The notes under the pieces are model-generated. The model ran no database searches. It was not told the origin of the DNA and saw nothing but the letters and a program-made list of their open reading frames with translations. From contig MSTD01000024.1 of NCBI GenBank assembly GCA_001942045.1, positions 6,831 to 70,830 on the forward strand: a stretch of DNA of 64,000 bases, given 5' to 3'. The position numbers were made by a program, and so were the translations under genes. This document shows, piece after piece, positions 1 through 9,093 of this stretch. Numbering within the stretch: position 1 is the first letter of the stretch; the number at the start of each line of letters is the position of its first letter. This DNA comes from Mycolicibacterium porcinum (lineage in GTDB: Bacteria; Actinomycetota; Actinomycetes; Mycobacteriales; Mycobacteriaceae).

Positions 1-654
1 ACTCCGCTACGGGTGATCGCGCTGCGAGCCCAGACCGCCGACGAGCGGCACGCCGCGCTGCTGCTGGCGTTCGAGCGGGCCACCGCCGGCTTCGGCTGGT
101 CACGTCCCGGACGCAGCGCCCTGGCCGGCAACACCGTCTACACCGTGCTGCCCGGCGCCGAGGCCGATGCCGCCAGCAGTTGGGTGACCGGATTGCGCGC
201 CGCGCTGCCCGAACGGGTGACCGTGCTGGCCGGTATCAGCGGTCCCGCCACCGCCGCCGAGCTGGCCATGGCCCGCAGTGAGGCCGACGAGTGCCTGGCG
301 CTGCACGAGGTGCGGCGGGAAGGCCCGGCTCCGGTGTACGACGAGGCCTGGGACGAGATCCTGCTGCAACGCCTCCGGATCGCGGCCCGCTCCGGCCGTG
401 CCCCGCAGCGTGGTCCGGTCGCTGAGTTGCGGGCCCACGATCAGGCGCACGGCACGCAGTACGCGGCGACGCTACGGGCCTGGTTGGAAGCCCAGGGCGA
501 CCTGGCCGGGGCCGGGCGCGCGCTCGGCGTCCACGAGAACACCATGCGGTACCGGCTGCGCAAGATGACCGAGCTGACGCAACTCGACCTGGCCGATGCG
601 CGCAAACGGTTGGCGATGATGATCGAGCTGGCCGCCACCGAGGAGTTGTCGTAG
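1..654 (+). CDS. PucR-family transcriptional regulator, C-terminal part
   Basis: The reading frame is open to the window edge, so the true start lies upstream; 217 residues are visible. The C-terminal 45 residues form the PucR/CdaR-type helix-turn-helix, with the typical stretch GRALGVHENTMRYRLRKM. The region before it fits the GGDEF-like middle domain of this family. PucR-type proteins often control purine or amino-acid catabolism genes next to them. A D-amino-acid-dehydrogenase-like gene follows after 74 bases, and a perfect inverted repeat (657-683) sits between the two, so local control of that gene is a fair inference. The ligand is unknown. Confidence 0.85.
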   Translation, partial: TPLRVIALRAQTADERHAALLLAFERATAGFGWSRPGRSALAGNTVYTVLPGAEADAASSWVTGLRAALPERVTVLAGISGPATAAELAMARSEADECLALHEVRREGPAPVYDEAWDEILLQRLRIAARSGRAPQRGPVAELRAHDQAHGTQYAATLRAWLEAQGDLAGAGRALGVHENTMRYRLRKMTELTQLDLADARKRLAMMIELAATEELS

Positions 655-656
655 AC

Positions 657-683
657 CGACAATCACACCCACTCTGATTGTCG
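657..683. promoter_or_regulatory. Perfect inverted repeat, candidate PucR-type operator
   Basis: Arms CGACAATCA (657-665) and TGATTGTCG (675-683) are perfect complements around a 9-base spacer. The site lies just after the regulator stop codon and 45 bases before the oxidoreductase start. This placement and symmetry suit a dimeric regulator. A weak transcript hairpin is the alternative. Confidence 0.5.
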
Positions 684-728
684 AGATCCTGCAAACCAAG
701 CGCACGTGGTCAGGCTCACCATGGGAGC

Positions 729-1979
729 ATGAATGGGGTCGAGCGCATTGACGGCGGACCGCGGTCAGCGGTGGTCGTGGGTGCAGGCATTGTCGGCCTG
801 TCCACGGCATGGTTTCTTCAGGAGCGCGGGGTCGAGGTCACCGTTGTCGACCGCCGCGGTGTGGCAGCGGGCGCATCGTGGGGCAACGCCGGCTGGATTT
901 CGCCGACGCTGACGATCCCGCTCAACGACCCAGCAGTGCTGCGCTACGGCCTGCGATCGCTGTTCGACCCGGCCGCGCCCCTGCACATCCCGCTGACCTC
1001 GGGACCCCGGCTGCTGGCGTTCCTGGCCCGGTTCGCGCTCAACTGCCGGCTGTCGACATGGACCCGGGCCGCCAAGGCCAACGTGCCGTTCAACGAGGAA
1101 TGCCTCGAGGCCTATGACGTACTGACGGCCAACGGAGTATCGGTACCCACCACCGACGGACCCATCACGGCGCTGTTCGAAACCGCGCATCAAGCCGAAC
1201 ACCTGATGACCGAACTGCGCCGGATGGCCGCCGTCGGCCAGACCGTGAGCGTCACCGGGCTGTCGGGTGAGACGCTGCGCGAGCATGTGCCGCTGGCATC
1301 GGCGGCCATCACCGCGGGCATCAGCGTGGAAGGCCAGCGTTTCGTCGACCCGGGCCGGTTCGTGCAGGCGCTCGGCGAGGCCGTCGTCGCCAGGGGCGCG
1401 AGGCTGGTCATCGGTGAGGTCACCGAGGTGCGCGCCGAAGGTGCCCGCGTCACCGTCGACATGACGAATCGTTCCGTGAAGGCCGACACCGCCGTGATCG
1501 CCACCGGCGCATGGCTTTCGAAACTCGCCAAGCCGTGGGTCCGCACGCCGGTCCAGGGCGGACGCGGCTACTCGTTCACCGTGCCGGTGCAACGCCCGAT
1601 CCTCGGGCCCATCTATCTGCCCGACGCCCGCGTGGCCTGCACCCCGTACCAGGGTGGGCTGCGAGTGGCCGGAACCATGGAGTTCCGCTCCCCCGACGAT
1701 CCGCTGCAGCCCGCGCGCGTCGACGCGATCATCGCTTCGGCCGCCCCACTGCTCGACGGTGTGGACTGGGACGCCCGCACCGATGTGTGGGTGGGCCCGC
1801 GTCCGGTCACCCCCGACGGACGCCCGCTGATCGGTGAAGTGGCACAAGGAATCTACGTGGCCGGCGGTCACGGCATGTGGGGCCTGGCCCACGGCCCCGT
1901 CACCGGCCGCCTGCTCTCCGAATACATCACCACCGGGAAACAACCTGAGGTGCTGCGGGAATTCGACCCGCTGCGCTGA
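729..1979 (+). CDS. FAD-dependent D-amino-acid dehydrogenase-like oxidoreductase
   Basis: The 416-residue product opens with a Rossmann FAD site, VVVGAGIVGLSTAWFLQERG, and ends with a second FAD contact, GGHGMWGLAHGPVTG. This is the DadA/glycine-oxidase (DAO) fold, which oxidatively deaminates D-amino acids or related amines and passes electrons to the respiratory chain or to oxygen. The ATG at 729 is chosen because it sits just before the FAD motif. The frame is open 17 codons further up, and no good ribosome site separates the options. The gene follows a PucR-type regulator and a palindrome, which suggests substrate-induced expression. The exact substrate cannot be read from the sequence. 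Confidence 0.8.
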   Translation: MNGVERIDGGPRSAVVVGAGIVGLSTAWFLQERGVEVTVVDRRGVAAGASWGNAGWISPTLTIPLNDPAVLRYGLRSLFDPAAPLHIPLTSGPRLLAFLARFALNCRLSTWTRAAKANVPFNEECLEAYDVLTANGVSVPTTDGPITALFETAHQAEHLMTELRRMAAVGQTVSVTGLSGETLREHVPLASAAITAGISVEGQRFVDPGRFVQALGEAVVARGARLVIGEVTEVRAEGARVTVDMTNRSVKADTAVIATGAWLSKLAKPWVRTPVQGGRGYSFTVPVQRPILGPIYLPDARVACTPYQGGLRVAGTMEFRSPDDPLQPARVDAIIASAAPLLDGVDWDARTDVWVGPRPVTPDGRPLIGEVAQGIYVAGGHGMWGLAHGPVTGRLLSEYITTGKQPEVLREFDPLR

Positions 1980-2008
1980 TCAAGACATCGCCCTAACGGG
2001 CCATCAAG

Positions 2009-2043
2009 CCGTCAGGGGCGGCGCACGAACCCGCCCCTGACGG
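2009..2043. terminator. GC-rich hairpin, terminator-like
   Basis: Perfect 13-base arms CCGTCAGGGGCGG (2009-2021) and CCGCCCCTGACGG (2031-2043) flank a 9-base loop, shortly after the oxidoreductase stop. There is no U tract, as is common for mycobacterial terminators. Confidence 0.6.
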
Positions 2044-2071
2044 CATCTCCGCATCATCGGAAGGAACGACA

Positions 2072-2539
2072 ATGACTGCCAGCCAACGCATTTGGTTATC
2101 TCCACAGGCATATGAACGCTTACAGACCGAGCTGTCGACGCTGCGGGAGCTGATCTCGACCGAGGCCGCATCGGATTCCGACGAGAACGAAGTGGCCATT
2201 CAGCGGGCCCGCCAGACGCGCATCCAGCAGATCCACGATCTGCTCCTCAACGCGGTCGTCGGGGAGGATCCGCCCGACGACGGGGTGGCCGAGCCGGGCA
2301 TGGTGCTGACCGTGCGTTTCGACCAGACCGAGGAGATCGAGACGTTCCTGCTGGGCATCCGCGGCGCCGAATACGGCGATCTGGAGGTCTATTCGGTCAA
2401 CTCACCGCTGGGCGAGGCCATCGTGGGCGCACGCCCCGGCGAGCAGCGCCACTACCCCGTCCCCAGCGGCGAGGCCGTGCCCGTCACGCTGATCAGCGCG
2501 GTGCCGTTCGGGATGCACGAGGTGCGGACCTTAACCTGA
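2072..2539 (+). CDS. GreA/GreB-like RNA polymerase-binding factor (Rv3788-like)
   Basis: The 155-residue protein has the two-part layout of Gre factors: an N-terminal charged coiled coil (about residues 10-70, rich in Glu, Arg and Gln) and a C-terminal FKBP-like domain with the typical SPLGEAIVGARPGE loop. It resembles the M. tuberculosis protein Rv3788, recalled as binding near the RNA polymerase secondary channel and inhibiting rather than helping transcription. Whether this one cleaves stalled transcripts cannot be told. A GGAAGG ribosome site lies before the ATG. The next gene, a TetR regulator, starts 5 bases after the stop, so the two are probably co-transcribed. Confidence 0.8.
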   Translation: MTASQRIWLSPQAYERLQTELSTLRELISTEAASDSDENEVAIQRARQTRIQQIHDLLLNAVVGEDPPDDGVAEPGMVLTVRFDQTEEIETFLLGIRGAEYGDLEVYSVNSPLGEAIVGARPGEQRHYPVPSGEAVPVTLISAVPFGMHEVRTLT

Positions 2540-2543
2540 GTGA

Positions 2544-3110
2544 GTGGCAGGTGAACGCAAGGGCACGCCAGGCAGCTTGACCGCTGACGACTGGATCCGG
2601 GCCGGGTACGCCCTGCTGGCCTCCGACGGAATGCGGGCGCTGAAGATCGAGCGGCTCTGCGAGCAGATCGGCGCCACCCGAGGCAGCTTCTACTGGCACT
2701 TCACCGATATGAAGGGCTACCGGGCGGCGCTAGTGGCGTCGTGGAATGCGTTCTTGGAGCAGGACCGTCGCGCGCTGGCCGAACTCGAGGACCTGCCTCC
2801 GCGTGAACGGCTGTCGCAGATGATGAAGCAGTTGCTGAGCCCACGGCACTGGACGTTGGAGCGCGCGATGCGGGAGTGGGCCCGCTCCGACGACATCGCC
2901 GCGGCCAACGTACGCGCGGCCGATCACCGGGTCTTGGTTGCCGTCACCAAGGCCTACCTCGACTACGGGTTCAACCCCGAGGACGCGGCCCTGCGCGGCC
3001 AAGCCACGTTCGCCACAGGTATCGGCGTGCTGCATCTCATGGACTCAGCCGACGCGCTGACAGCCGCCGACCGCTACGAACGCTTCCTGGACCTCATGCT
3101 GGCTCGATGA
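2544..3110 (+). CDS. TetR/AcrR-family transcriptional regulator
   Basis: The 188-residue protein has a TetR N-terminal DNA-binding domain. The recognition helix region reads IGATRGSFYWHFTDMKGYRAAL, close to the family pattern of GxxxGSFYxHF followed by K. The rest is an all-helical ligand-binding domain of normal length. The start is the GTG at 2544, four bases after the Gre-like gene stop. The 3' end overlaps the convergent TetR gene by 17 bases. Its target is not evident; no clear palindrome lies before it, so it may share the promoter of the Gre-like gene. Confidence 0.85.
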   Translation: MAGERKGTPGSLTADDWIRAGYALLASDGMRALKIERLCEQIGATRGSFYWHFTDMKGYRAALVASWNAFLEQDRRALAELEDLPPRERLSQMMKQLLSPRHWTLERAMREWARSDDIAAANVRAADHRVLVAVTKAYLDYGFNPEDAALRGQATFATGIGVLHLMDSADALTAADRYERFLDLMLAR

Positions 3111-3660
3111 TCGCGGAGAACACGCGCTCGAAGAGATCCGTCAATTGGTCGGTGTCGCAGTCGACAAAACCTGGGCTACGGATCACCCGGCGCATCAACA
3201 GGACCCCGCTCATCACCGACAACATGGCGTCGGCGCGGAGCTGACGGTCCGGCCCGGACAGTTGGCCGGCCAACCGCCGGCCGACGTGGCGCGCGATCGC
3301 GTCGCGCACGATGTTCACCGCAACCGGGTTCGAAACCGAGCGGAGCATGATCAGGAAAGGCTCCAGCGGGTCGGCATCAGGATCGGAGCGGTCGGCCAGT
3401 GCGGTGGCAGCGTCGCGCACGAGGGCCGCTGGTTTCTCGGCCACGATCGTCGGTGGCGCGAAAGACGTTTCGACCGCCTCGGCGAACAGCTGCTCCTTGG
3501 ACCCGAAGTAGCGATTCACCAGCATCGCGGTGACCCCGGCGTCTCGTGCGATCTCACGAACGCCGACGCCGTCATACCCGGACAGGGCAAAGTGGCGGAT
3601 CGCCGATTGCAGGATCGCCTCGCGGGTGGCAGCCGCATTGCGTGGTCGGGAGGAACCCAT
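3094..3660 (-). CDS. TetR-family regulator of the adjacent SDR/AKR pair
   Basis: This 188-residue TetR protein has a clear HTH (residues about 25-55, with IARDAGVTAMLVNRYFGSKEQLF) and a C-terminal effector domain. The ATG at 3660 is chosen over an upstream in-frame start at 3690 because it directly precedes the family-typical start, MGSSRPRNAAAT. It is divergent from the short-chain dehydrogenase gene at 3747. Between them lies a long palindrome (3693-3733), so it most likely represses itself and the dehydrogenase-reductase operon. The inducer is unknown. Confidence 0.85.
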   Translation of the reverse strand: MGSSRPRNAAATREAILQSAIRHFALSGYDGVGVREIARDAGVTAMLVNRYFGSKEQLFAEAVETSFAPPTIVAEKPAALVRDAATALADRSDPDADPLEPFLIMLRSVSNPVAVNIVRDAIARHVGRRLAGQLSGPDRQLRADAMLSVMSGVLLMRRVIRSPGFVDCDTDQLTDLFERVFSAIIEPA

Positions 3661-3692
3661 GCCAAGAAACGCTAGGGAATATCCGGCCACAA

Positions 3693-3733
3693 GTCTACGT
3701 ATGTATACCCATCAGATGTATACGAATGTAGAC
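3693..3733. promoter_or_regulatory. TetR operator-like inverted repeat
   Basis: The arms GTCTACGTATGTATAC (3693-3708) and GTATACGAATGTAGAC (3718-3733) match at 13 of 16 positions in inverted orientation. Each contains the self-palindrome GTATAC. The site fills the 86-base gap between the divergent TetR and SDR genes. Confidence 0.7.
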
Positions 3734-3746
3734 ATAGGAGCGCATC

Positions 3747-4634
3747 ATGGATATCGGGTCATCGGCAACATCATCTGTATTTCTCGTTTCGGGCGCGTCC
3801 CGCGGCCTGGGCCGCGCGATCGTCGAGGCCGCACTGAGTGCCGGGCACCGCGTCGTGGCCGGCGTCCGCTCCTCCACGGCGCTGTCCGACCTCGCCACCG
3901 AGCAGCCGGATCGCCTCGCCGTCGTCGAACTGGACGTGACCGACGACGACCAGGTGCGTGCCGCCATAGCCACGGCGGTCGAGCGGTTCGGACGCCTGGA
4001 CGTCCTGGTCAACAACGCGGGCTACGCGAACATGGCCGCTATCGAGGACTTCGACTTCGATGACTTCCGCACCCAGATCGACGCCAACTTCTTCGGCGTC
4101 GTGCGCCTCACCCAAGCTGCACTACCCGTCATGCGCGCCCAAGGTGCGGGCCATATCGTCCAGATTTCCTCAGTGGGCGGGCGACTCGTCCGCGCCGGCC
4201 TTGGCGCCTACCAGTCGGCCAAGTGGGCAGTCACCGGATTCTCCGGCGTGCTGGCACAGGAAGTGGCACCGCTCGGAATCAAGGTCACTGTCCTGGAACC
4301 CGGTGGCATGCGCACCGACTGGGCCGGGTCGTCAATGCGCGTCGCCAGGGTCCGCGACGAGTACGCCGACACCGTCGGTGCGTCGATAGCCCAGAGCACC
4401 CCGGAGAACCTGGGCGCCAGCGACCCGGCCAAGGTGGCCGAACTCGTCCTGTCCATCACCGAGATGCCCGATCCCCCAAAGCGGTTGCTCGTCGGCCCCG
4501 ATGCCTACCGCTACGCCACCGCCGCGGGACGCGACCTACTCGCCGACGACGAGAAGTGGGAGGCCCTCAGCCTTTCCACCGCAACCGATGACGTCACCGC
4601 CGCTCAGGTCAACCCGCTGGGAGCGGTTAAATGA
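3747..4634 (+). CDS. Short-chain dehydrogenase/reductase (SDR)
   Basis: The 295-residue product is a classical SDR. The nucleotide-binding motif GASRGLG is at residues 16-22, VNNAG follows in the middle, and the catalytic Tyr-Lys pair is in YQSAK, preceded by the active Ser in QISSVGG. Such enzymes interconvert alcohols and carbonyls with NAD(P)H. A strong AGGAG site lies 7 bases before the ATG. The stop overlaps the start of the aldo/keto reductase gene by 4 bases, so the two are translated together. Both probably answer to the divergent TetR regulator. The substrate is unknown; a role in carbonyl detoxification is an inference. Confidence 0.9.
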   Translation: MDIGSSATSSVFLVSGASRGLGRAIVEAALSAGHRVVAGVRSSTALSDLATEQPDRLAVVELDVTDDDQVRAAIATAVERFGRLDVLVNNAGYANMAAIEDFDFDDFRTQIDANFFGVVRLTQAALPVMRAQGAGHIVQISSVGGRLVRAGLGAYQSAKWAVTGFSGVLAQEVAPLGIKVTVLEPGGMRTDWAGSSMRVARVRDEYADTVGASIAQSTPENLGASDPAKVAELVLSITEMPDPPKRLLVGPDAYRYATAAGRDLLADDEKWEALSLSTATDDVTAAQVNPLGAVK

Positions 4635-5683
4635 CAACAACGACTCAGCGCCCCGCATTCGGCTCGGCGACCGTCACCCTCGGACACTCCGAGCTGACGG
4701 TACGTCCAGTCGGCCTGGGCTGCATGGGAATGTCACAGTTCTATGGACCCGCCGACGACAGCGAGTCGGTGGCGACCATTCGCGCGGCTCTCGAACTCGG
4801 GGTCGACTTCCTCGATACCTCCGATGTCTATGGCGCTTCCGACATCACCTTCGGTGTGCCGATCCGTGGCTTCGGCCACAACGAGCAACTGATCGGCGGC
4901 GCGATCGCCGGTCACCGGGACGAGATCGTGCTGGCGACCAAGTTCGCGGCGAAGATCAACGGCGCCGAGAACGGGATCGCCATCGACGGCCGGCCCGAGT
5001 ATGTGCGGACCGCTTGTGAGGCAAGCCTGCGGCGGTTGGGTACCGACGTTATTGACCTGTACTACTACCACCGCCTCGACCCGAGCGTGCCGATCGAGGA
5101 AACCGTGGGAGCCATGGCCGAACTCGTCGCGGCGGGCAAGGTCCGTGCCATCGGGCTCAGTGAGGTCGGCCCGGACCAGATCCGCCGCGCCCACGACACA
5201 CACCCGATCTCCGCACTGCAATCCGAGTACTCACTGTGGGAACGACGGGTCGAGGGCGGCATCACCTCGACATGCCGGGAGTTGGGCATCACCCTGGTTC
5301 CCTACAGCCCGCTAGGCCGCTCGGCGCTCACCGGTTCCCTGAAATCCGGCAGCACGTTCGCTGCGGACGACTTCCGCGCCACCAACCCGAGATTCTCTGC
5401 CGAGAACCTCGCGGTCAACCTCGAGCCCGTCGAGAAACTCCAGGCGTTGGCAGCGGAGAAAGGTTGCAGTCCAGGACAACTCGCGTTGGCCTGGTTGCTC
5501 GCCCAGCCGTTGGATGTAGTGCCGATCCCCGGCACCAAACGAATCCCGTTCGTCCGAGAGAACATCGCCGCCACCGACGTTGCGATCAGCGCAGACGAAG
5601 TGGCTTTCCTGGCCGGAATCTTCGAACCGGGGCGCATCGCCGGCGAACGCTACGCCCCGGTTCACGCACGGACAGTTCGGTGA
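4631..5683 (+). CDS. Aldo/keto reductase
   Basis: The 350-residue protein is an NADPH-type aldo/keto reductase with a TIM barrel. The catalytic tetrad is visible: Asp and Tyr in DTSDVYG, Lys in LATKF, and His in YYYHRLDP. The cofactor-binding end reads VPIPGTKR. It starts at an ATGA overlap with the SDR stop and is therefore the second gene of that operon. Family members of this branch (YajO/Tas-like, AKR11-13) reduce diverse aldehydes and ketones. It ends 11 bases before the convergent polymerase gene. Confidence 0.9.
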   Translation: MTTTTQRPAFGSATVTLGHSELTVRPVGLGCMGMSQFYGPADDSESVATIRAALELGVDFLDTSDVYGASDITFGVPIRGFGHNEQLIGGAIAGHRDEIVLATKFAAKINGAENGIAIDGRPEYVRTACEASLRRLGTDVIDLYYYHRLDPSVPIEETVGAMAELVAAGKVRAIGLSEVGPDQIRRAHDTHPISALQSEYSLWERRVEGGITSTCRELGITLVPYSPLGRSALTGSLKSGSTFAADDFRATNPRFSAENLAVNLEPVEKLQALAAEKGCSPGQLALAWLLAQPLDVVPIPGTKRIPFVRENIAATDVAISADEVAFLAGIFEPGRIAGERYAPVHARTVR

Positions 5684-5694
5684 GTGCCGCGCGC

Positions 5695-6741
5695 TCAAGC
5701 ACGCCGGTTGCCGTCGTCGTCCCAGTTCTCGGCGACCTTCTTGCTCGGCTGCACCCGCGGCGGCTCACCGGGCATCTTCGGGTAGTTCGGCGGGTACGGC
5801 AGATCGCCGAGACCACGTTCCTCATCGGCGGCCACCAGGTCGAGCAGTGGCTGTAAGGACTGCTTCTCCGAGTCGATATCGACCCACGGATCCTCGCGTC
5901 CGGCAAGGAAATCCGGCACGGTGGCGATCGTGTAGTCGTCGGGGTTGGCGGTGCGCAGTTCGTCCCACGACAACGGCGTCGACACGGTCGCGATCGGGGT
6001 CTTACGGGCTGAGTAAGCCGAGGCGAAGGTGCGGTCGCGGGCGTTCTGGTTGTAGTCGATGAACAGCCGCTCGCCCCGCTCTTCCTTCCACCACGACGTG
6101 GTCACCGCGTCGGGGGCGCGCCGTTCCACCTCGCGCGCCAGGGCAATCCCGGCCCGGCGCACCGCGATGAAGTCCCAATCAGTCTTGATCCGCAGGAACA
6201 CGTGTACGCCTCGGCCGCCGGAAGTTTTCGGGTAGCCGACCAGGCCAAGCTCGTCCAGCAGCGGCTTGAGCACGTCGCAGGCGACTGCGGCGGCCTCGGC
6301 GAACCCGGTGCCCGGCTGCGGATCCAGGTCGATACGCAGCTCATCGGGATGCTCGGTGTCCGGGCACCGAACCTGCCAGGGGTGCAATGTGATCGTGCCC
6401 ATCTGCGCGGCCCACGCGATGGCCGCCGGGTGAGTCACCTTGAGCGCGTCGGCGGTACGGCCGGACGGGAAGGTGACGACGCAGGTCTCCAGATAGTCGG
6501 GATGCTTCTGCGGCACCCGCTTCTGGTAGATCTCCTCACCCTCGATGCCGTCGGGGAACCGCTGCAGATGGGTGGGCCGGTCCTTGAGCAGCGCGACCAT
6601 GCGGTCCGCTACGGACAGGTAGTACTCCATCAACTTGCCCTTGGTGCCGTCCTTACCCAGCTTCGGGTAGTACACCTTGTCCGGGTTGGTGAACCGGACT
6701 TTGATCCCGTCGACGTCGAGTTCGGTTGCCGGTGTTGCCAT
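5695..6741 (-). CDS. LigD-type polymerase domain protein (PolD1/PrimPol-like, Rv3730c-like)
   Basis: The 348-residue protein is a stand-alone archaeo-eukaryotic primase-type polymerase of the LigD POL family. Signature elements include FTNPDKVYYP near residue 18, the metal-binding Asp pair in RIDLDPQPG (Asp138 and Asp140), and the nucleotide site TSGGRGVHVF. Such enzymes add ribo- or deoxyribonucleotides to gaps and ends and are known from mycobacteria as PolD1. The ATG at 6741 is chosen because it opens the conserved domain. It lies directly after ligC1 on the same strand, with one base between stop and start. The pair therefore makes a gap-filling polymerase and its ligase from one transcript. 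Confidence 0.9.
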   Translation of the reverse strand: MATPATELDVDGIKVRFTNPDKVYYPKLGKDGTKGKLMEYYLSVADRMVALLKDRPTHLQRFPDGIEGEEIYQKRVPQKHPDYLETCVVTFPSGRTADALKVTHPAAIAWAAQMGTITLHPWQVRCPDTEHPDELRIDLDPQPGTGFAEAAAVACDVLKPLLDELGLVGYPKTSGGRGVHVFLRIKTDWDFIAVRRAGIALAREVERRAPDAVTTSWWKEERGERLFIDYNQNARDRTFASAYSARKTPIATVSTPLSWDELRTANPDDYTIATVPDFLAGREDPWVDIDSEKQSLQPLLDLVAADEERGLGDLPYPPNYPKMPGEPPRVQPSKKVAENWDDDGNRRA

Positions 6742-6742
6742 T

Positions 6743-7801
6743 TCAGCTCTCCCCCGCCAGCACGTCGTACAGGTCATAGTTCAGCGGAACGTCGAGCTGG
6801 TCGAACGTACAGCTGGACGGTTCCCGGTCCGGGCGCCAGCGCAGGAACTTCACCGCATGCCGAAAACGCCTGCCGTGCACGGTATTGCCCTCCATCTGGT
6901 CATACGCCACCTCGCACACCCGCTCGGGGCGGACCGGGATCCAGCGCTTGTCGGCTGCCGAGTTCCAGCGGCTCGGGTCGCCCTCGCGGACTTCGTCACC
7001 CTCCCGCAGCGGCTCCAGGTCGGCCAGCAGCTTGAGCCGGTCCTTGACGCTGAACGAGGCCGCGCCACCGACCATCTGCAGTTCACCGTCGGCGCGATAC
7101 AAGCCGAGCAGGATCGAGCCCACGCCCTCGCCGCTCTTGTGGATGCGATAGCCGATCGCCACACAATCGGCGTCGCGATGATGTTTGACCTTGACCATCT
7201 CCCGCTTGCCCGGCAGGTAAGGACCGTCGAGCTTCTTGGCGATCACCCCGTCGAGCCCGGCCCCCTCGAATGTCTGCAGCCACTCGGCACCGAGATCGGG
7301 ATCCGTGGTGGTCCGCGTGACATGACACCACTGCTTCGCCTTGACGGCCTCGATCAGCGCCTCCCGTCGCGCCCGGAACGGCTCGGCGAGCAGTGACCGG
7401 TCACCGATGGCTAGGGCATCGAATCCGATGAAGTGCGCCGGCGTCTGCTCGGCGAGCATGCGCACCCTCGACTCGGCGGGATGGATCCGCTGCGACAGCG
7501 ACTCCCAGTCCAACCGCACGCGGCCGTCGATCGGGCGGGGCACCACCACCTCGCCGTCGAGGACACAGCGGTCGGCGAGTTCGTCCCGCAACGCGTCGAG
7601 CAGCTCGGGGAAGTACCGTCCGAGTTCCTTTCCGCTGCGCGACTGCAACACCACCTCGTCGCCGTCCCGGAACGCCAATGCGCGGAAGCCGTCCCACTTG
7701 GGTTCGTAGGACCACACCCCGGCCTCATCAGGCACTTTCACCTGGGCTTTGGCGAGCATCGGTTCGATCGGCGGCACTACGGGTAGGTCCACGGGCTCCA
7801 T
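6743..7801 (-). CDS. ligC1: ATP-dependent DNA ligase LigC1
   Basis: The 352-residue ligase has the adenylation motif I in YEPKWDGFRA, with Lys35 as the AMP-accepting residue. Motif III is near FIGFDALAIGD, motif IV is EGAGLDGVIAKK, and motif V is KVKHH. A C-terminal OB-fold follows, ending in FLRWRPDRE. It matches the LigC group of mycobacteria, which seals nicks and takes part in gap repair. It heads a two-gene unit with the polymerase gene downstream. It is divergent from a second LigC gene across a 218-base gap (7802-8019) in which I recognise no gene or clear operator. Confidence 0.93.
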   Translation of the reverse strand: MEPVDLPVVPPIEPMLAKAQVKVPDEAGVWSYEPKWDGFRALAFRDGDEVVLQSRSGKELGRYFPELLDALRDELADRCVLDGEVVVPRPIDGRVRLDWESLSQRIHPAESRVRMLAEQTPAHFIGFDALAIGDRSLLAEPFRARREALIEAVKAKQWCHVTRTTTDPDLGAEWLQTFEGAGLDGVIAKKLDGPYLPGKREMVKVKHHRDADCVAIGYRIHKSGEGVGSILLGLYRADGELQMVGGAASFSVKDRLKLLADLEPLREGDEVREGDPSRWNSAADKRWIPVRPERVCEVAYDQMEGNTVHGRRFRHAVKFLRWRPDREPSSCTFDQLDVPLNYDLYDVLAGES

Positions 7802-8019
7802 CCTGGTTCATCGGGGTGTCATGGAGCTAGACCGCCGCGCGGCCGCAAAGTCATCGCAGCACGCCCGGTGGCGGGTGGGACCAGTCACGCTCTGCTTGAC
7901 GCATACCCGATGGGCCGCCTGAAACCCGGTGCTCCCGCTCTTGTCTCGCGACTCGGCCGGACTGTGTCGCGCATACTGAGTAGCCGCAACCCGCACAATC
8001 CACACCTAGATCCGGACCC

Positions 8020-9093
8020 ATGCTGCTACCCGTGATGCCGCCCATCTCGCCGATGCTGGCCAAGCCGGCGACGGTGATCCCACCGGACGCGTCCTACGAA
8101 CCCAAGTGGGACGGCTTCCGGGCAGTGGTGTTCCGCGACGGTGACGAGGTCGAGTTGGGCAGCCGCAACGAACGACCGATGACCCGCTACTTCCCCGAAC
8201 TCGTCGAGGCAGCCAAAGCCGAGCTCCCGCCGCGGTGTGTAGTCGACGGCGAGATCGTCCTCCCGACCGACGGGGGCCTGGATTTCGAGGCCCTGCAACT
8301 ACGGCTGCACCCGGCGGCGTCCCGGGTACGCCTGCTGGCCGAACAAACCCCCGCCTGCTTCATCGCCTTCGACCTACTGGCCCTGGGCGACGACGACCTC
8401 ACAGCGAGTCCGTTCAGTGAGCGTCGCGCCGCCCTGCTCGATGCGCTGGGTGCCGGTCCGTCGTTCCACGTCACGCCGGCGACCACCGATATGCCGACCG
8501 CGCGGCGCTGGTTCGACGAGTTCGAGGGGGCCGGTCTCGACGGACTGATCGCGAAACCGCTCACGCTCACCTATCAGCCAGACAAACGGGTCATGGTGAA
8601 GATCAAGCATCAGCGGACCGCAGACTGTGTCGTCGCCGGCTACCGCCTCCACAAGTCGGGCCCCGATGCCGTCGGCTCGCTGCTGCTCGGGCTCTACACC
8701 GACGAGGGCGAGCTGGCATCTGTCGGCGTCATCGGCGCCTTCCCGATGGAGCGGCGACGGCAGCTGTTCACCGAATTACAGTCCCTGGTCACCAGTTTCG
8801 ACCACCACCCGTGGAACTGGGCGGCACAGGTGGCGGCCGACCCGGACCTCGCCCGCCGATACGGCGGCGGCTCGCGCTGGAACGCCGGCAAGGACCTGTC
8901 CTTCGTGCCGCTGCGACCCGAGCGCGTGGTCGAGGTCCGATACGACCACATGGAGGGCAGACGCTTCCGGCACACCGCCCAGTTCAACCGCTGGCGGCCG
9001 GACCGCGACCCGCGGTCATGCACCTACGCCCAACTGGAACAGCCGGTCACCTTCCGGCTCAACGACATCGTTCCGGGTCTACTCCCCGACTAG
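8020..9093 (+). CDS. ligC2: ATP-dependent DNA ligase LigC2
   Basis: This 357-residue protein is a close relative of the divergent ligase. Motif I is YEPKWDGFRA with Lys29, followed by EGAGLDGLIAKP and VKIKHQR, and an OB-fold ending in FNRWRPDRD. M. smegmatis is known to have LigC1 and LigC2 side by side in this way. The copies differ in many positions, so the duplication is old. The stop overlaps the convergent hypothetical gene by 4 bases. It contains no polymerase or nuclease domain, unlike LigD. Confidence 0.92.
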   Translation: MLLPVMPPISPMLAKPATVIPPDASYEPKWDGFRAVVFRDGDEVELGSRNERPMTRYFPELVEAAKAELPPRCVVDGEIVLPTDGGLDFEALQLRLHPAASRVRLLAEQTPACFIAFDLLALGDDDLTASPFSERRAALLDALGAGPSFHVTPATTDMPTARRWFDEFEGAGLDGLIAKPLTLTYQPDKRVMVKIKHQRTADCVVAGYRLHKSGPDAVGSLLLGLYTDEGELASVGVIGAFPMERRRQLFTELQSLVTSFDHHPWNWAAQVAADPDLARRYGGGSRWNAGKDLSFVPLRPERVVEVRYDHMEGRRFRHTAQFNRWRPDRDPRSCTYAQLEQPVTFRLNDIVPGLLPD

